A stretch of 64,000 bases of DNA from NCBI RefSeq assembly GCF_014701095.1, contig NZ_AP023439.1, forward strand, positions 2,344,001-2,408,000. Reading direction: 5' to 3'. The notes under the pieces are model-generated. The model was not told the DNA's origin. It worked only from the letters and a program-made list of their open reading frames with translations, and searched no databases. This DNA comes from Streptomyces tuirus. Its GTDB lineage: Bacteria > Actinomycetota > Actinomycetes > Streptomycetales > Streptomycetaceae. The position numbers were made by a program, and so were the translations under genes. Every line of letters starts with the position of its first letter. Position 1 is the first letter of the stretch. Positions 54,013 through 63,723 of this stretch are shown piece by piece.

Positions 54013-55518
54013 TCAGAGATCCGCCGCACCGTCCTTGATCCCGGCCCAGAACCCGGGCAGTTCCGCCTCTACGCGCACCGCCCGCTGCTCCTCGCGCTCG
54101 TGGAGGAGGCCGTAGGTGAAGGCGCTCTCTCCCGCCGCGTGGGCGACGGCGGACAGCTCGCGCAGGGCCTTGCGGGCCATGACGCTGTCCTGGTGCTCGC
54201 CGAGCAGGTTCTGCAGCGCCTTCATGGACTTGACCATGGTCTTGGCGGGCTTGCCGAGGACGGGTTCGGCCGCCTCTGCCGCGTAGCGGGTGCGCTTGGC
54301 CTTCTTGCGCGCCTCGTGCAGGGCGACGTCCAGGTCGGTGCCGGGCTCCAGGTCCGCCGCCTGTCCGATCAGCCCGGACACTTTGCGGAAGTCCTTGCGT
54401 ACGGCCTTGGCGATCGGCTTGCGCGGCGCCTTGCCGGCCGCCTTGAGCAGTGGTGGGTCGGCGATCAGCGCGTCGAGGGTGTCGAGCAGAGCCAGGTAGC
54501 GGCGGGAGTCCAGGACCCCGAGGAGGCGGCCGCGGGCGCCGCCGTGCTCGGCGCTGGACCAGGAGTGCAGGCGCTCGGTGACCGGGCCGCGGACCAGGCC
54601 GTCGGGCACCTCGTCGACGGCCGCGGTCAGCCGCCCGGTCAGCACCTCGCGGTCCCGGTCCAGGCCCAGCTCTCCGGCGAGCCACTTCAGCTCGGCGGCG
54701 ACGGGGTCGGTGACGGCCCGGTCGAGGATCGTGCCGAACGTCTTGAAGGTGCTGCGCATCCGGCGGGTGGCCACGCGCATGCTGTGCACGGAGTCCTCGA
54801 TGTCCCGGCGGACGGCGGGGTCGAGCTCGACGATGGCGTCCCGCTGGGTGCGCAGATAGGCCAGCACATGGTCGCCGGCCGTCACCGGTCGCCGCACGTG
54901 CGGGGATTTGCGCCGTTTGCCCGGTGCCGTCTCCTCCAGGGCGCGGGCCAGCTTCGACGGCGACGCCGACGGCCGTACGCCCGCCTTGCGCAGCCGCTTC
55001 TCCACCTTGTCGAGCAGGGCCGGGTCTCCCCCGTCGGCGAGTTCCACCTCGACCTCGGTCCACTGTGCCTCGCCGCCGCGCCCCGTGAGTCGCTCGGCGT
55101 GCACGGTGTCGACGCTCACCTCGGCGAGCAGCCGGCCGTCGGCGTCGAGCAGGTGGCGTACGTCGCGGGCGGAGCGCAGCCGGACCACCGGGAGCAGCTC
55201 GCTGTCGCGGACGCGGGAGCGGACCAGCGCGGCCAGGTCGTCGGGGAGGGTGTCGGAGAGCGGGGCGTGGATCTCGTCACGGACGCCGGGCGCGATCGGG
55301 AACTTCAGGTGCCAGCCGGCGTCGGAACCGCCGGTACGGCGGCGCAGGGTGACCGAGGAGGCGGCGAGGCGCTCGTCTCCGGTGTCGTAGTAGGTGGCGT
55401 CGAGGTGGGCCACGCCCTTGTCGACCACAGCGGCGATCCCACCGGCTCCGGTCAGGTCGGGGAGGCCGCTCTCGTCGGATTCGTACTTGCGCTCGATCTC
55501 GCGTTTCGTCTCCGCCAT
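54013..55518 (-). CDS. CYTH and CHAD domain protein
   Basis: 501 residues. The CYTH domain starts with EIERKYE (an ExExK motif), the triphosphate-binding fold of adenylate cyclase class IV and thiamine triphosphatase. The CHAD domain, all helical with conserved histidines (SVHSMRVATRRMRS), follows from about 215. The pair binds or hydrolyses inorganic polyphosphate-like chains. The gene has no ribosome site; TAGATT lies 6 bases before the ATG, suggesting leaderless translation. Confidence 0.93.
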   Translation of the reverse strand: MAETKREIERKYESDESGLPDLTGAGGIAAVVDKGVAHLDATYYDTGDERLAASSVTLRRRTGGSDAGWHLKFPIAPGVRDEIHAPLSDTLPDDLAALVRSRVRDSELLPVVRLRSARDVRHLLDADGRLLAEVSVDTVHAERLTGRGGEAQWTEVEVELADGGDPALLDKVEKRLRKAGVRPSASPSKLARALEETAPGKRRKSPHVRRPVTAGDHVLAYLRTQRDAIVELDPAVRRDIEDSVHSMRVATRRMRSTFKTFGTILDRAVTDPVAAELKWLAGELGLDRDREVLTGRLTAAVDEVPDGLVRGPVTERLHSWSSAEHGGARGRLLGVLDSRRYLALLDTLDALIADPPLLKAAGKAPRKPIAKAVRKDFRKVSGLIGQAADLEPGTDLDVALHEARKKAKRTRYAAEAAEPVLGKPAKTMVKSMKALQNLLGEHQDSVMARKALRELSAVAHAAGESAFTYGLLHEREEQRAVRVEAELPGFWAGIKDGAADL

Positions 55519-55585
55519 GGATCAAATCTAGTGGCTGATCAGCCGGGACAGCAGTGGTGCGTACCCCCCGAGGGCGACGGCGCCT

Positions 55586-56194
55586 TCAGGTCGTCAGCAG
55601 GGCGCGCATCTCCTCGCCGTCCGGGAACGGCGCGTCCTTCACCGTCCGGGAGACGAGGTACACGTGGGCGTCCTCGAACTGGTGGTACGACAGCGGCTCC
55701 GGGCCCTGGCCGACGATCAGCACGTTGTGTTCCAGGCGCCAGCTGACGTACCGGGTCTTGTACCTGGGCTGCCGGACGTCGTGGTGCGGCAGGCCCAGCC
55801 GGTCGGTGAACTGCCGCACCACGGCGGCGAAGTGGGCGTCGAACTCCGGCCGCCAGGCGCCCTCCTCGCTGGTCCAGCCGGGCAGCGGGCCCCAGCAGTC
55901 CTCGTCGAGCAGACCGCCGTCGACGGAGTAGAGGTAGGCGAACGGAAGGTGGAGCGAGCCGTCGCCGTCGCAGGTGACGAAGTGGCCCTGCGGGGTGATG
56001 TGGGTGGCGTCGGGGACATCGGGGGTGTCCTCGTACGCCGGCCCCCGCACCGCCTGCGTCCAGTCGGGCCAGGCGGCCTCCCGCATCCGCGCCTCGACGG
56101 CGTCGTCCTCGGTCAGGTCCAGCTCGGCCAGGGCGAGGAGCTGGCTCAGCAGCTCCTCGGTCACCGGGCAGAGGGCGACGTGCTCCCCGGACAT
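55586..56194 (-). CDS. Conserved hypothetical protein
   Basis: 202 residues, soluble, no signal peptide. Sequence such as THITPQGHFVTCDGDGSLHL and RQPRYKTRYVSWRLEHNVLI reads as a compact alpha/beta fold that I cannot place. GGGAG lies 6-10 bases before the ATG 56194. The gene follows rodA by 22 bases, so it may be co-transcribed with the mre cluster, but its role is unknown. Confidence 0.8.
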   Translation of the reverse strand: MSGEHVALCPVTEELLSQLLALAELDLTEDDAVEARMREAAWPDWTQAVRGPAYEDTPDVPDATHITPQGHFVTCDGDGSLHLPFAYLYSVDGGLLDEDCWGPLPGWTSEEGAWRPEFDAHFAAVVRQFTDRLGLPHHDVRQPRYKTRYVSWRLEHNVLIVGQGPEPLSYHQFEDAHVYLVSRTVKDAPFPDGEEMRALLTT

Positions 56195-56216
56195 TCCGCT
56201 CCCCCCGTTCGGGCCG

Positions 56217-57419
56217 CTAGGCCGACATCGGCCGCTGCACCCGGATCGACTGCAACAACCCCACCGCTATCCACACGGCGAACATCGACGATCCTCCGTA
56301 GGAGACGAACGGCAGCGGCAGGCCCGTGACGGGCATGATGCCGAGGGTCATGCCGATGTTCTCGAACGTCTGGAAGGCGAACCAGGCGACGATGCCCGCG
56401 GCCACGATCGTGCCGTACAGGTCGGTGGTCTCCCGGGCGATGCGGCAGGCCCGCCACAGGACGATGCCGAGGAGCACGATGATCAGGCCGCCGCCGAGGA
56501 AGCCCAGCTCCTCCCCCGCCACGGTGAAGACGAAGTCCGTCTGCTGCTCGGGCACGAACTGGCCGGTGGTCTGCGAGCCGTGGAAGAGGCCGGAGCCGGT
56601 CAGGCCGCCCGAACCGATGGCGATGCGGGCCTGGTTGGTGTTGTAGCCGACGCCGGCCGGGTCGAGCTCGGGGTTGGCGAAGGCGGCGAAGCGGTTGATC
56701 TGGTATTCGTCGAGGATCCCGATCTGCCAGACGGTGACCGCGCCCAGGGTGCCCGCGCCGAGCAGGCCGAAGACCCACCGGTTGGACGCCCCGGAGGCCA
56801 GCAGCACGCCGAGCACGATGATGACCATCACCATGACCGACCCGAGGTCGGGCATGAGCATCACGATCAGCATCGGCACGGTGGCCAGGCCGAGCGCCTG
56901 CACGACCGTGCGGTGGTCGGGGTACTGCTTGTCGCCCGCGTCGACCCGGGCCGACAGCAGCATCGCCATGCCCAGGATGATCGTGACCTTGACGAACTCC
57001 GAGGGCTGGAGCGAGAAGCCGCCGGGCAGCTTGATCCAGGAGTGGGCGCCGTTGATCGTGGAGCCCAGCGGGGTGAGCACCAGCAGGATCAGCAGCAGCG
57101 AGAAGCCGTACAGGACCGGGACGGCCGTGCGCAGGGCGCGGTGGCCGAGCCAGATCGTGCCGGCCATCAGGGCGAGGCCGATGCCGGTGTTCAGCAGGTG
57201 CCGGACGAGGAAGTAGTACGGGTCGCCCTGGTTGAGCTCCGTGCGGTTGCGGGTCGCCGAGTAGACCAGGAGCGTGCCGAGCAGCGACAGGGCCACCGCC
57301 GACAGCAGGATGGGCCAGTCGAGCCGCCGCGCCACCGAGTCACGGGCCAGCAGCCGCGTCCAGCCGGAGCGCTCGGGACCGTAGCCGGAGACCTGGAAGC
57401 TGTTCACTCCGCCGGTCAT
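56217..57419 (-). CDS. rodA: Rod shape-determining / peptidoglycan glycosyltransferase RodA
   Basis: SEDS-family enzyme that polymerises lipid II. 400 residues with ten membrane helices; motifs include HSWIKLPGGFSLQPSEFVK with the conserved WIKLG-type loop and GMPVTGLPLPFVSYGGSSM-type C-terminal loop. The ATG overlaps the pbp2 stop (ATGA at 57416-57419). Known in S. coelicolor as sfr, a member of the mre cluster needed for spore-wall synthesis. Confidence 0.96.
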   Translation of the reverse strand: MTGGVNSFQVSGYGPERSGWTRLLARDSVARRLDWPILLSAVALSLLGTLLVYSATRNRTELNQGDPYYFLVRHLLNTGIGLALMAGTIWLGHRALRTAVPVLYGFSLLLILLVLTPLGSTINGAHSWIKLPGGFSLQPSEFVKVTIILGMAMLLSARVDAGDKQYPDHRTVVQALGLATVPMLIVMLMPDLGSVMVMVIIVLGVLLASGASNRWVFGLLGAGTLGAVTVWQIGILDEYQINRFAAFANPELDPAGVGYNTNQARIAIGSGGLTGSGLFHGSQTTGQFVPEQQTDFVFTVAGEELGFLGGGLIIVLLGIVLWRACRIARETTDLYGTIVAAGIVAWFAFQTFENIGMTLGIMPVTGLPLPFVSYGGSSMFAVWIAVGLLQSIRVQRPMSA

Positions 57420-59659
57420 GCCGGGCACCTCCGGCTTCCCCGGCGGCGCCGCCTTCGGGTGTCACGGTTCTCGGGGGACGGCGGGGCCGATGTGACCGGC
57501 TGGAGCGGGTCCGCCGGGGCGTTCGGGTCCTTCTTGTCGGCCTTCTGGTCCTTGGCCGGGTCCTTCGGGACCTTCGGGGAGGCGATGGTGCCGTCCGTCT
57601 TGACCTTCGGCAGGGTCTTCTGCGGGGTGGGCAGCAGCGCCTTCTTCTGGTCGATGGCTCCGTCCTCGGAGACGCCGTACAGCGCGTTGTAGATGTTGCG
57701 GACTGCGGGGCCGGAGGCGCCGGAACCCGTACCACCCTGGGAGATCGTCATGACGATCGAGTAGTCCTTGGTGTAGGTGGCGAACCAGGAGGTCGTCTGC
57801 TTGCCGTAGACCTCCGCCGTACCCGTCTTGGCGTGCATCGGGATCTTGTCCTGCGGCCAGCCGCCGAACCTCCAGGCGGCCGTACCGCGGGTGGCGACTC
57901 CCGCGAGGGCTTCGTCTATCTCGTCGCGCGTCTTCTGCGTCATCGGCAGCTTGCCGTGCGACTCGGGCTTGATCGGCGTGACCGTCTTGCCGTCGGCGCT
58001 GATGACGGCCTTGCCCACGGAGGGGCTGTAGAGGGTGCCGCCGTTGGAGATGGCCGAGTAGATGGTGGCCATCTGGATGGGCGTGACGAGGGTGTCGCCC
58101 TGGCCGATGGAGTAGTTGACGGAGTCACCGGCGCGCATGCGGTTGCCTTCGAGGCAGTTCTCGTAGGCGATCTTCTCGGCGTAGCTGCCGTTGCGCTTGC
58201 CGGTGCGGCACCAGGCGTCCTTGTTGGCCTTCCAGTAGTTCAGCTTCCACTGGCGGTCGGGGACGCGGCCGGTGACCTCGTTGGGAAGGTCGATGCCGGT
58301 CTCCTTGCCGAGGCCGAACTGGTGGGCGGTCTTGTAGAACCAGTCCTTGGGGTTCTTCTTCGGCTTGGTGCCGCCGTCGCGCTTCCACTCCTCGTGGGAG
58401 AGGGCGTAGAAGACGGTGTCGCAGGACACCTCCAGGGCGCGGCCGAGGCTGATGGCGCCGTGGCTCTGGGATTCGAAGTTCTTGAAGACCTGGCCGCCGA
58501 TCGAGTACGAGCTGGAGCAGTTGTAGGGGCCGTTGAAGGAGTACCCGGCGTTGACCGCGGCGGCCGTCGGGATGACCTTGAAGATGGAGCCGGGGGCCGA
58601 CTGGCCCTGGATGGCGCGGTTGAGCAGCGGGTAGTTGGAGCTCTTGCCGGTGAGGCGGGTGTAGTCCTTGGCGGAGATGCCGCCCACCCAGGCGTTCGGG
58701 TCGTAGCTGGGGTTCGAGGCCATGGCGACGACGCGGCCGGTCTTGGCCTCCATCACCACGACGGCGCCGGAGTCGGCCTTGTAGTTGGTGCCGGTGTTGC
58801 GGTCGTGCTGCTTGCGGGCTTCCTTCATCGCCTCGTTCAGCTGGTACTCGGCGACGCGCTGGACCCGGGAGTCGATGCTGGTGACGAGGTTGTCGCCGGG
58901 GTGGGCCGGGTCGGCCTCGGCCTGGCCGATGACCCGGCCGAGGTTGTCGACCTCGTAGCGGGTGACGCCGGCCTTGCCGCGCAGCGCCTTGTCGTACTGG
59001 CGCTCCAGGCCCGAGCGGCCGACCTGGTCGGAGCGCAGATAGGGCGAGTTGGTGTTCTGCGCCTTCTTGATCTCCTCGTCGGTGACCGGGGAGAGGTAGC
59101 CGAGGACCTGAGCGGTGTTGGCCTTGCCCGGGCTCGGGTAGCGGCGCACGGCCTGCGGCTCGGCGGTGATGCCGGGGAAGTCCTCGGCGCGCTCGCGGAT
59201 CTGCAGGGCCTGCTTGGCGGTGGCCTCGTCGGTGATGGGGATGGGCTGGTAGGGCGAGCCGTTCCAGCAGGGCTGCGGCGTCCTGGCGTCGCACAGCCGG
59301 ACCTTCATCTGGACGTCCTTGGGCGTCATGCCCAGGACTCCGGCGAGCTTGGTGAGGACTTCCTTGCCGTCGTCCTTCATCTTCAGCAGGTCGGTGCGGG
59401 AGGCGGAGACCACCAGCCGCGTCTCGTTGTCCGCGATCGCCACGCCGCGCGCGTCCAGGATCGAGCCGCGGACGGCCGGCTGGACGACCTGCTGGACGTG
59501 GTTGCCCGAGGCCTCCTTGGCGTAGGCGGCGCCCTCACGGATCTGGAGGTACCACAGGCGTCCGCCGAGGGTGAGCAGGAGGGAGAGGACGAGGACCTGG
59601 ATGACGACGAGCCGGATCTGGACCCGTGAGTTCCTGCCGGTCTCGGGAATGTTGGTCAC
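57416..59659 (-). CDS. mrdA: Penicillin-binding protein 2
   Basis: Class B transpeptidase paired with RodA. 747 residues: one membrane anchor (LVVIQVLVLSLLLTLGGRL), the PBP dimerisation domain, the SxxK motif SIFK in QSAPGSIFKVIP near 358, SxN-type SYSIG and KTG in HAKTGTAEVYG near 610. A Pro/Lys-rich tail ends the protein. GTG 59659 has GGGGGAGG upstream; it follows mreD. Confidence 0.95.
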   Translation of the reverse strand: MTNIPETGRNSRVQIRLVVIQVLVLSLLLTLGGRLWYLQIREGAAYAKEASGNHVQQVVQPAVRGSILDARGVAIADNETRLVVSASRTDLLKMKDDGKEVLTKLAGVLGMTPKDVQMKVRLCDARTPQPCWNGSPYQPIPITDEATAKQALQIRERAEDFPGITAEPQAVRRYPSPGKANTAQVLGYLSPVTDEEIKKAQNTNSPYLRSDQVGRSGLERQYDKALRGKAGVTRYEVDNLGRVIGQAEADPAHPGDNLVTSIDSRVQRVAEYQLNEAMKEARKQHDRNTGTNYKADSGAVVVMEAKTGRVVAMASNPSYDPNAWVGGISAKDYTRLTGKSSNYPLLNRAIQGQSAPGSIFKVIPTAAAVNAGYSFNGPYNCSSSYSIGGQVFKNFESQSHGAISLGRALEVSCDTVFYALSHEEWKRDGGTKPKKNPKDWFYKTAHQFGLGKETGIDLPNEVTGRVPDRQWKLNYWKANKDAWCRTGKRNGSYAEKIAYENCLEGNRMRAGDSVNYSIGQGDTLVTPIQMATIYSAISNGGTLYSPSVGKAVISADGKTVTPIKPESHGKLPMTQKTRDEIDEALAGVATRGTAAWRFGGWPQDKIPMHAKTGTAEVYGKQTTSWFATYTKDYSIVMTISQGGTGSGASGPAVRNIYNALYGVSEDGAIDQKKALLPTPQKTLPKVKTDGTIASPKVPKDPAKDQKADKKDPNAPADPLQPVTSAPPSPENRDTRRRRRRGSRRCPA

Positions 59660-59807
59660 TGCGGCTGCCTCCCCCTCTCGGTGCGCGTACGGGTGTGCGG
59701 GTGCGACCGTGCGCCCTGGCACGGATGTGCGGATACGAGTGATGAACGACGGGCCAACCAGCCGGCGTTCCTACCGGACCGATCCGTTCGGGTGAACTTC
59801 CCTGCGG

Positions 59808-60482
59808 TCACAGCCGCTTGACCCCCTTGATGCGCCCGGCGCGTGCCATGCGGGCCCGGGCCGCCTTCACCCGCAGCCCGTTGCGCTGGCTGCCGATCTT
59901 CAGTCCGGTGCCGCCGGAGAGCCAGCCGGAGGAGATGTCCGTGGCCTTCGCGGCGGCCGAGGTCGACTCGGCGAGCGGATCGTTCTCGGCGCGCCGGGCC
60001 AGGGCCATGATCCCCGGCACGACGAACGGGGCGAGCAGCAGGTCGTAGAGGGCCGCCGTGAACAGCAGGCTGCCGAGGCCGACGTGGCGGGCGGCGGTGT
60101 CGCCGACGAGGGCGCCGACCCCGGCGTACAGCAGGGTGGAGCCGACCGCGGCGGCGACCACCACGACCATGGGGCCGGTCGCGGACTTCAGCTGCCCGGA
60201 CTCGGGTTTCACCAGGCCCGCGAGGTAGCCGATGACGCACAGCACGAGGGCGTAGCGCCCGGCGGCGTGGTCGGCGGGCGGCGCCAGGTCGGCGAGCAGG
60301 CCCGCGCCGAACCCGACGAGGGCACCGCCCACGTGCCCGTACACCAGCGCGAGGCCGAGCACGGTGAGCAGCAGCAGGTCGGGTACGGCGCCCGGCAGAT
60401 GGAGACGGGCGAGGACGCTCACCTGGATCACCAGGGCGACGACGACCAGGGCGGAGGAGAGCAGGATCCGGTTGACGCGCAT
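59808..60482 (-). CDS. mreD: Rod shape-determining protein MreD
   Basis: 224 residues with five or six membrane helices (LLSSALVVVALVIQVSVLA; DLLLLTVLGLALVYGHVGGA; ALVGFGAGLLADLAPPADH). Links MreC to RodA in the elongasome. It starts 13 bases after mreC. The tail is basic. Confidence 0.93.
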   Translation of the reverse strand: MRVNRILLSSALVVVALVIQVSVLARLHLPGAVPDLLLLTVLGLALVYGHVGGALVGFGAGLLADLAPPADHAAGRYALVLCVIGYLAGLVKPESGQLKSATGPMVVVVAAAVGSTLLYAGVGALVGDTAARHVGLGSLLFTAALYDLLLAPFVVPGIMALARRAENDPLAESTSAAAKATDISSGWLSGGTGLKIGSQRNGLRVKAARARMARAGRIKGVKRL

Positions 60483-60495
60483 GGGGTGACAGCTC

Positions 60496-61443
60496 CTACT
60501 GCTCTTGCTGGTTCTGGCCGTCCACGGGTGCCTCGGCCGACGGCGTCACGGTCACCGTCACCGTCGGCCGGGGGGTCGGCTTGGGCTTGGGCGGGAGGAC
60601 CGTGTCACGCGGGTCCTTCTTCGGGGCCTCGACGACGACTCCGACGATGTCGAGCTTGGTGAAGCCGACGTACGGCGTGACGTAGAGCGTGCGGGTCAGG
60701 CCGCCGCCGGAGGGGTCGACGCGGGAGACCACGCCGACGGGCACACCGGGCACGAACGGCCGGTCGGCCTGCGAGCCGAAGGTGACCAGGCGGTCGCCCT
60801 TCTTCACCTCGGCCTTGCCGTTGAGGAGCTCGACGCGCAGCGGGCGGTCGCCCTGCCCGGAGGCGAAGCCGAGCTCGTCGCCGGACTCCATCCGGGTGCC
60901 GACCGTGAAGTCGGGGTCGCTGGCGAGCAGGACCGTGGCGGTGTTGGGGCCGACGGTGGTGACCCGGCCGACGAGCCCCTCCCCGTTCAGGACGGTCATG
61001 TCGCGTTTGATGCCGTCGTTGGCGCCGACGTCGACGGTGATGGTCCAGGAGAAGCCCTGCGCGGCTCCGATGGCGATGACCTCGGCGCCCTTGATGCCGT
61101 ACTGGCCCTGGCCGGCGATCTTCAGCATCTTGTCGAGCTGCTTGAGGCGGCTGCGGCTGCGGTCGTCGCTGCCCAGGCGCGCCTTCAGGGCCGCGTTCTC
61201 CTTCTCCAGCGCGGCGAGCCGGTCGTGCCGTTCACCGGAGTCGCGGATGGCGGAGACCGCGTTGCCGACCGGGTCGACCGCGGCCGAGACGCCGCTCTCG
61301 ATCGGGCCGAAGACCGTCGCCGCGCCCTGCCGGGCCCCGTCGACGGGCGAGTCCTCCCCGCCGCGGATGTCCACCGTGATCAACGCGAACGCGATGGCGA
61401 TCAGCAGCACCAGGAGCAGCCGGCTCTCTCGTGTGTCCCTCAC
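60496..61443 (-). CDS. mreC: Rod shape-determining protein MreC
   Basis: 315 residues: a short cytoplasmic start, one membrane helix (LLLVLLIAIAFALITVDI), a coiled coil (RLAALEKENAALKARLG) and the two beta-barrel lobes (SWTITVDVGANDGIKRDM; GLVGRVTTVGPNTATVLLAS). The tail is Pro/Thr-rich. GTG start. It bridges MreB to the extracellular wall enzymes. Confidence 0.95.
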   Translation of the reverse strand: MRDTRESRLLLVLLIAIAFALITVDIRGGEDSPVDGARQGAATVFGPIESGVSAAVDPVGNAVSAIRDSGERHDRLAALEKENAALKARLGSDDRSRSRLKQLDKMLKIAGQGQYGIKGAEVIAIGAAQGFSWTITVDVGANDGIKRDMTVLNGEGLVGRVTTVGPNTATVLLASDPDFTVGTRMESGDELGFASGQGDRPLRVELLNGKAEVKKGDRLVTFGSQADRPFVPGVPVGVVSRVDPSGGGLTRTLYVTPYVGFTKLDIVGVVVEAPKKDPRDTVLPPKPKPTPRPTVTVTVTPSAEAPVDGQNQQEQ

Positions 61444-61480
61444 GTGCGGCGGCCGTGCCCTTCCTCATAGGAATTCGGGA

Positions 61481-61504
61481 AGCCCCAGGGAAACCCGAGG
61501 GGCT
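61481..61504 (-). terminator. Weak hairpin between mreB and mreC
   Basis: AGCCCC (61481-61486) pairs with GGGGCT (61499-61504). The surrounding 80 bases are comparatively AT-rich, so a promoter for mreC may also lie here. Confidence 0.4.
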
Positions 61505-61587
61505 GCTTTGTGGGAGCTTATGCATCTATATCAACGATCCGCCGCACGAGAGGAGATCGTCCCGTACGGCGGAATCGAAGAGTTATG

Positions 61588-62619
61588 TCATCTGCGTGGC
61601 TGGGCGTCCAGAACCTGCTGGAGCGCCTCGAACTCCTCGACGCACTTTCCGGATCCGAGCGCCACGCTGTCCAGCGGGTCCTCGGCGATGTGGATCGGCA
61701 TGCCGGTCTCCCGGCGCAGCCGCTCGTCGAGACCGCGCAGCAGCGCCCCGCCGCCGGTCAGAACGATTCCTCGGTCCATGATGTCGCCGGACAGCTCCGG
61801 CGGGCACTTGTCGAGGGTCGTCTTGACGGCGTCGACGATCGCGTTGACCGGCTCCTCGATCGCCTTGCGGACTTCGGCGGCGGAGATGACGACGGTCTTC
61901 GGCAGCCCGGACACCAGGTCCCGGCCGCGGATTTCGGTGTGCTCGTCGGAGTCGAGGTCGTACGCCGAACCGATCGTGATCTTGATCTGCTCGGCCGTGC
62001 GCTCACCCAGCAGGAGGGAGTACTCCTTCTTGATGTGCTGGATGATCGCGTTGTCCAGTTCGTCGCCCGCGACACGGATGGACTGGGCGGTGACGATGCC
62101 GCCGAGGGAGATGACCGCGACCTCCGTGGTGCCGCCGCCGATGTCGACCACCATGTTGCCCGTGGCCTCGTGGACCGGCAGGCCGGAACCGATGGCCGCG
62201 GCCATGGGCTCCTCGATGATGTGCACCTGACGGGCGCCGGCCTGGGACGACGCCTCGATGACGGCGCGGCGCTCGACGCCCGTGATGCCCGAGGGCACAC
62301 AGACGACGACCCGCGGACGAGCCAGATACCGCCGCTTGTGGATCTTCAGGATGAAGTAGCGGAGCATCCGCTCGGTGATCTCGAAGTCGGCGATCACGCC
62401 GTCCTTCAGCGGGCGGACGGCAACGATGTTGCCCGGCGTGCGCCCGATCATCTTCTTCGCTTCGGCGCCGACCGCGAGGATGCCACCGGTGTTGGTGTTG
62501 ATCGCGACGACGGACGGCTCGTTGAGTACGATCCCGCGACCCCTGACGTACACCAGCGTGTTGGCGGTCCCGAGGTCGACAGCCATGTCACGGCCGATGA
62601 ACGACATTGAGTTCCCCAT
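61588..62619 (-). CDS. mreB: Rod shape-determining protein MreB
   Basis: Actin-like ATPase filament; in Streptomyces it guides spore-wall assembly rather than tip growth. 343 residues with [17 protein letters not shown] (phosphate 1), [16 protein letters not shown] (phosphate 2) and [18 protein letters not shown] (adenosine). ATG 62619 is used; ATG 62607 (MSFIGRDM) has a better ribosome site (GGGGA). First gene of the mre run. Confidence 0.97.
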   Translation of the reverse strand: MGNSMSFIGRDMAVDLGTANTLVYVRGRGIVLNEPSVVAINTNTGGILAVGAEAKKMIGRTPGNIVAVRPLKDGVIADFEITERMLRYFILKIHKRRYLARPRVVVCVPSGITGVERRAVIEASSQAGARQVHIIEEPMAAAIGSGLPVHEATGNMVVDIGGGTTEVAVISLGGIVTAQSIRVAGDELDNAIIQHIKKEYSLLLGERTAEQIKITIGSAYDLDSDEHTEIRGRDLVSGLPKTVVISAAEVRKAIEEPVNAIVDAVKTTLDKCPPELSGDIMDRGIVLTGGGALLRGLDERLRRETGMPIHIAEDPLDSVALGSGKCVEEFEALQQVLDAQPRR

Positions 62620-62829
62620 CAGGATTCGTCTGGCCTTCCCACTAGCTTTTGAGGGCTTTTCAGGTAGGCAAAGGTGGGTGCTGTGACGTGAAGGCTTCCA
62701 TCGTAGACGCGCCTTCGCGAACACTGCGGGAGGGTCTCCGCCATTGTCAGCAGATGCCGTCCGCATTCGCTTCTGGAGACGGGCGTTCGGGGACCATCGT
62801 TCCCTCGATCGCCACGCATATGCCGCAAA

Positions 62830-62853
62830 GTCCGGGGACCATGGCCCCCGGAC
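62830..62853 (-). terminator. Terminator of ndk
   Basis: GTCCGGGG (62830-62837) pairs with CCCCGGAC (62846-62853), 30 bases beyond the ndk stop and upstream of mreB. Confidence 0.65.
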
Positions 62854-62882
62854 CTGCCGTATGTGCTGGTGAGGTGCGGACG

Positions 62883-63296
62883 CTACGCCCGGCCGGGGAA
62901 GAAAATCTTCACCTCGCGCTCGGCGGACTCCTCGGAGTCGGAGGCGTGGATCAGGTTCTCCCGGACGATGACGCCGTAGTCGCCGCGGATGGAGCCGGGC
63001 GCCGCGGCGATCGGGTCGGTCGGGCCGGCGAGCGCGCGCACGCCCTCGATGACCCGCTCACCCTCGACGATCAGCGCCACGACCGGGCCGGAAGCCATGA
63101 AGTCCACCAGCGGCTCGTAGAAGGGCTTGCCCTTGTGCTCGCCGTAGTGCTGCTCCAGGGTGTCCTGGTCCAGGGTGCGCAGCTCCAGCGCGGTGATCGT
63201 CCAGCCCGCCTTGCGCTCGATGCGGCTGATGATCTCGCCGGTCAGGCCTCGACGGACGGCGTCGGGCTTGAGGAGGACGAGGGTGCGCTGGCTCAC
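62883..63296 (-). CDS. ndk: Nucleoside-diphosphate kinase
   Basis: Transfers the gamma phosphate between nucleoside triphosphates through a phosphohistidine. 137 residues, complete: [18 protein letters not shown] at the start, RERGV-like loop, and the active histidine in [18 protein letters not shown] start. It follows the DUF4233 gene. Confidence 0.97.
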   Translation of the reverse strand: MSQRTLVLLKPDAVRRGLTGEIISRIERKAGWTITALELRTLDQDTLEQHYGEHKGKPFYEPLVDFMASGPVVALIVEGERVIEGVRALAGPTDPIAAAPGSIRGDYGVIVRENLIHASDSEESAEREVKIFFPGRA

Positions 63297-63361
63297 TACG
63301 GGCTCCTAGTACGTAAAGGTTTTGCGGTGGGACGAGATTACCCGGCGTGTCGGGGCGGGCG

Positions 63362-63718
63362 TCACGCAGCGTCAGGTGTGGAGGAACCCGCCTGGGCCGC
63401 GAATCTGGCCTTCGCCTCGTCCACCTTCCGGCCGTAGTGCACCGACGCCCACCACAGGGCCGCGAAGACGGCCCCCAGGAAGTACATGGTCGGCACGATG
63501 AACCCCGAGGCGATGAGCGCGATCTGCAGCGCCCAGCCGAGGGCCACCCCGCCCGGGCGCGTCACCAGGCCGCACAGCACCAGACACAGGAACATCGCGA
63601 TGCCGCTGACCGTCCACACGGTCGTCATGGACAGGTCGGGGTCCTTCATGGCGACCAGACCGGCGAACCCGATGACGAAGAACTCGCCGATCAGGGTCGA
63701 AGAACAGAGCGTGCGCAC
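63362..63718 (-). CDS. DUF4233 membrane protein
   Basis: 118 residues with about four membrane helices (LIGEFFVIGFAGLVA; WTVSGIAMFLCLVLCGLV; WALQIALIASGFIVPTMYFL). The gene lies between folC and ndk in Streptomyces and starts 5 bases after the folC stop. Function unknown. GTG start. Confidence 0.88.
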   Translation of the reverse strand: MRTLCSSTLIGEFFVIGFAGLVAMKDPDLSMTTVWTVSGIAMFLCLVLCGLVTRPGGVALGWALQIALIASGFIVPTMYFLGAVFAALWWASVHYGRKVDEAKARFAAQAGSSTPDAA

Positions 63719-63723
63719 GGGAC